From: a virus
DNA: 21,877 nt
Direction: 5' to 3' (one strand)
Virus record (IMG/VR): IMGVR_UViG_3300025645_000525
Span: 1 to 21,877 of that record
Shown here: one piece after another, positions 21,334-21,877 of the stretch
Position numbering within the stretch: the first letter of the stretch is position 1
How the letters are laid out: each line of letters begins with the position of its first letter
Translations under genes and position numbers: made by a program
Notes under the pieces: generated by a model
Told to the model about the DNA's origin: nothing
The model's database searches: none
The model's input: the letters and a program-made list of their open reading frames with translations, nothing else

Positions 21334-21654
21334 TTATCTTTCGAATCTATTGTATGTTGATCCTGTTTGTCCTTTTGCAGTTGTTTTAGCTAAATTTGCT
21401 AGAACTTTTTTAGGTATGAGTTTCGAGGATGAAGCTTCTTTGTCTAACTTTACTCTAACTCCAGTTTTAGGATTTGCATATATTTTTTTACCATAGTGAG
21501 GGTTTTCTACCATATCCTCTTGCTCTCTATAAGCTTTTCTAAACTCAGTTTCTTCACCAGCTTTTTTATCTTGATAAAGAGGGCTTTTTCCAGATCCTCC
21601 TACGTGTAGTGGTGATCCAGCTGTGATTGAGTGTTTGTTTGTAAATGGTTTCAT
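21334..21654 (-). CDS. Unrecognised basic 106-aa protein
   Basis: The product is Lys-, Gly- and Ser-rich and probably partly disordered (MKPFTNKHSITAGSPLHVGG; SPLYQDKKAGEETEFRKAYR). The middle has a short helical segment and a KIYANPKTGVRVKL strand pair, and the end is basic (KVLANLAKTTAKGQTGSTY). It has no membrane or signal segment. I know no family. The basic, Gly-rich nature suggests a nucleic-acid or virion-associated minor protein, but this is only composition. It ends 51 nt before the secreted-protein gene and begins directly after the 71-aa gene (0 nt). Confidence 0.6.
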   Translation of the reverse strand: MKPFTNKHSITAGSPLHVGGSGKSPLYQDKKAGEETEFRKAYREQEDMVENPHYGKKIYANPKTGVRVKLDKEASSSKLIPKKVLANLAKTTAKGQTGSTYNRFER

Positions 21655-21870
21655 TTATTTTTTATTTTTAATTGGTGTTTCTGTTACGTGTTTAGCGCCA
21701 GGAAATTTATAGTCATATCCTGGGTACATTATTTTTGTATATCCTCGGTTGTCAGTACCTAATACTTTAAACTCGACTCCTTTCATTGTTATATCGCCTC
21801 CTAATATAGTATTTTGAGACTCGTTAACGTCAGGACTGTTTTTTAAATAACCTGTCTTAGATGTCTTCAT
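21655..21870 (-). CDS. Unrecognised 71-aa protein
   Basis: The small, mostly beta protein reads KTSKTGYLKNSPDVNESQ, then NTILGGDITMKGVEFKVLGT, TKIMYPGYDYKFPGAKHVTE and a basic end. The pattern ITMKGVEF.V.GTDN.G...M.PG.DY.FPG is one I associate with small conserved proteins of marine Bacteroidetes phages; I know no function for it. The ATG follows a TAA at 21871-21873, probably the stop of a gene that continues beyond the right edge (context TAAATG). Only 7 bases of that upstream gene are in the window, so nothing can be said about it. Confidence 0.62.
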   Translation of the reverse strand: MKTSKTGYLKNSPDVNESQNTILGGDITMKGVEFKVLGTDNRGYTKIMYPGYDYKFPGAKHVTETPIKNKK

Positions 21871-21877
21871 TTAGGAT

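Noticed and set aside
1-21877. Recoded genetic code (TAG or TGA read as an amino acid), as in some crAss-like phages
   Set aside because: All late genes end cleanly at standard stops with adjacent or overlapping starts, including TGA at the ATGA junctions and TAG at the portal end. No gene needs read-through.
1-21877. tRNA genes, CRISPR arrays, integrase, transposon or attachment sites
   Set aside because: No gap is large enough for most of these (the largest is about 118 nt, filled by two hairpins), and no repeat-spacer pattern, cloverleaf or recombinase motif was seen.

Overview
The window reads as part of a tailed-phage genome, most likely a crAss-like (Crassvirales-type) podophage infecting a marine or aquatic Bacteroidetes (Flavobacteriia-like) host. 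The evidence is as follows. All genes lie on the minus strand, densely packed, AT-rich (roughly one third GC by eye) and in the standard code. Start sites have A/T-rich leaders without Shine-Dalgarno sequences, as is usual for Bacteroidetes. The block order terminase large subunit, portal, probable scaffold, major capsid protein, ring/adaptor proteins and a giant muzzle/stabilisation protein is the crAss-like order. The giant protein begins with a recognisable crAss-like signature (KMNKDLDARL..GEYRDA.N). A small secreted protein has a flavobacterial-style signal peptide (..SKAQ). The lineage call rests on remembered family features and was not checked by a search.

Transcription runs from high to low coordinates. 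Region 1 (21877-19721) holds seven small genes: two unrecognised proteins, a secreted 113-aa protein, a membrane protein of the 3-TM/GTA holin type, a 96-aa beta-rich protein, a coiled-coil protein and a 75-aa orphan. Region 2 (19724-18899) holds a 208-aa protein that I read as a tandem GroES-like co-chaperonin, and a 91-aa candidate small terminase that overlaps its end by 77 nt. Region 3 (18899-11651) is the packaging and head block: TerL, portal, a 393-aa charged coiled-coil protein (probable scaffold) and the major capsid protein. Two back-to-back terminator hairpins follow at 11556-11635. Region 4 (11532-1) is the neck/tail and internal-protein block: a 274-aa unknown virion-type protein, a 252-aa ring-type protein, a 409-aa adaptor-type protein, the 1701-aa muzzle protein, a 560-aa second muzzle-type protein, a 154-aa cupin-like protein, a 217-aa ejection-protein-like polypeptide and a partial gene running off the left edge.

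The genes make a coherent late module. TerL and its possible partner package DNA through the portal into a shell of the 473-aa capsid protein, built on the scaffold and possibly assisted in folding by the phage co-chaperonin. The ring, adaptor and muzzle proteins close and extend the neck, and the small hydrophobic protein near the left end is probably carried in the virion for ejection. Many gene pairs are joined by ATGA or TAATG overlaps or zero spacing, so translational coupling is likely. No replication, integration, tRNA or CRISPR genes are visible, and there is no gene-free stretch of 300 bases or more.

The points most worth following up are the tandem GroES-like protein beside the terminase, the recurring beta-modules in the two muzzle proteins, the cupin-like protein in the tail block, a GC-rich island confined to the TerL ATPase region, and two families of repeated non-coding leaders in front of structural genes.
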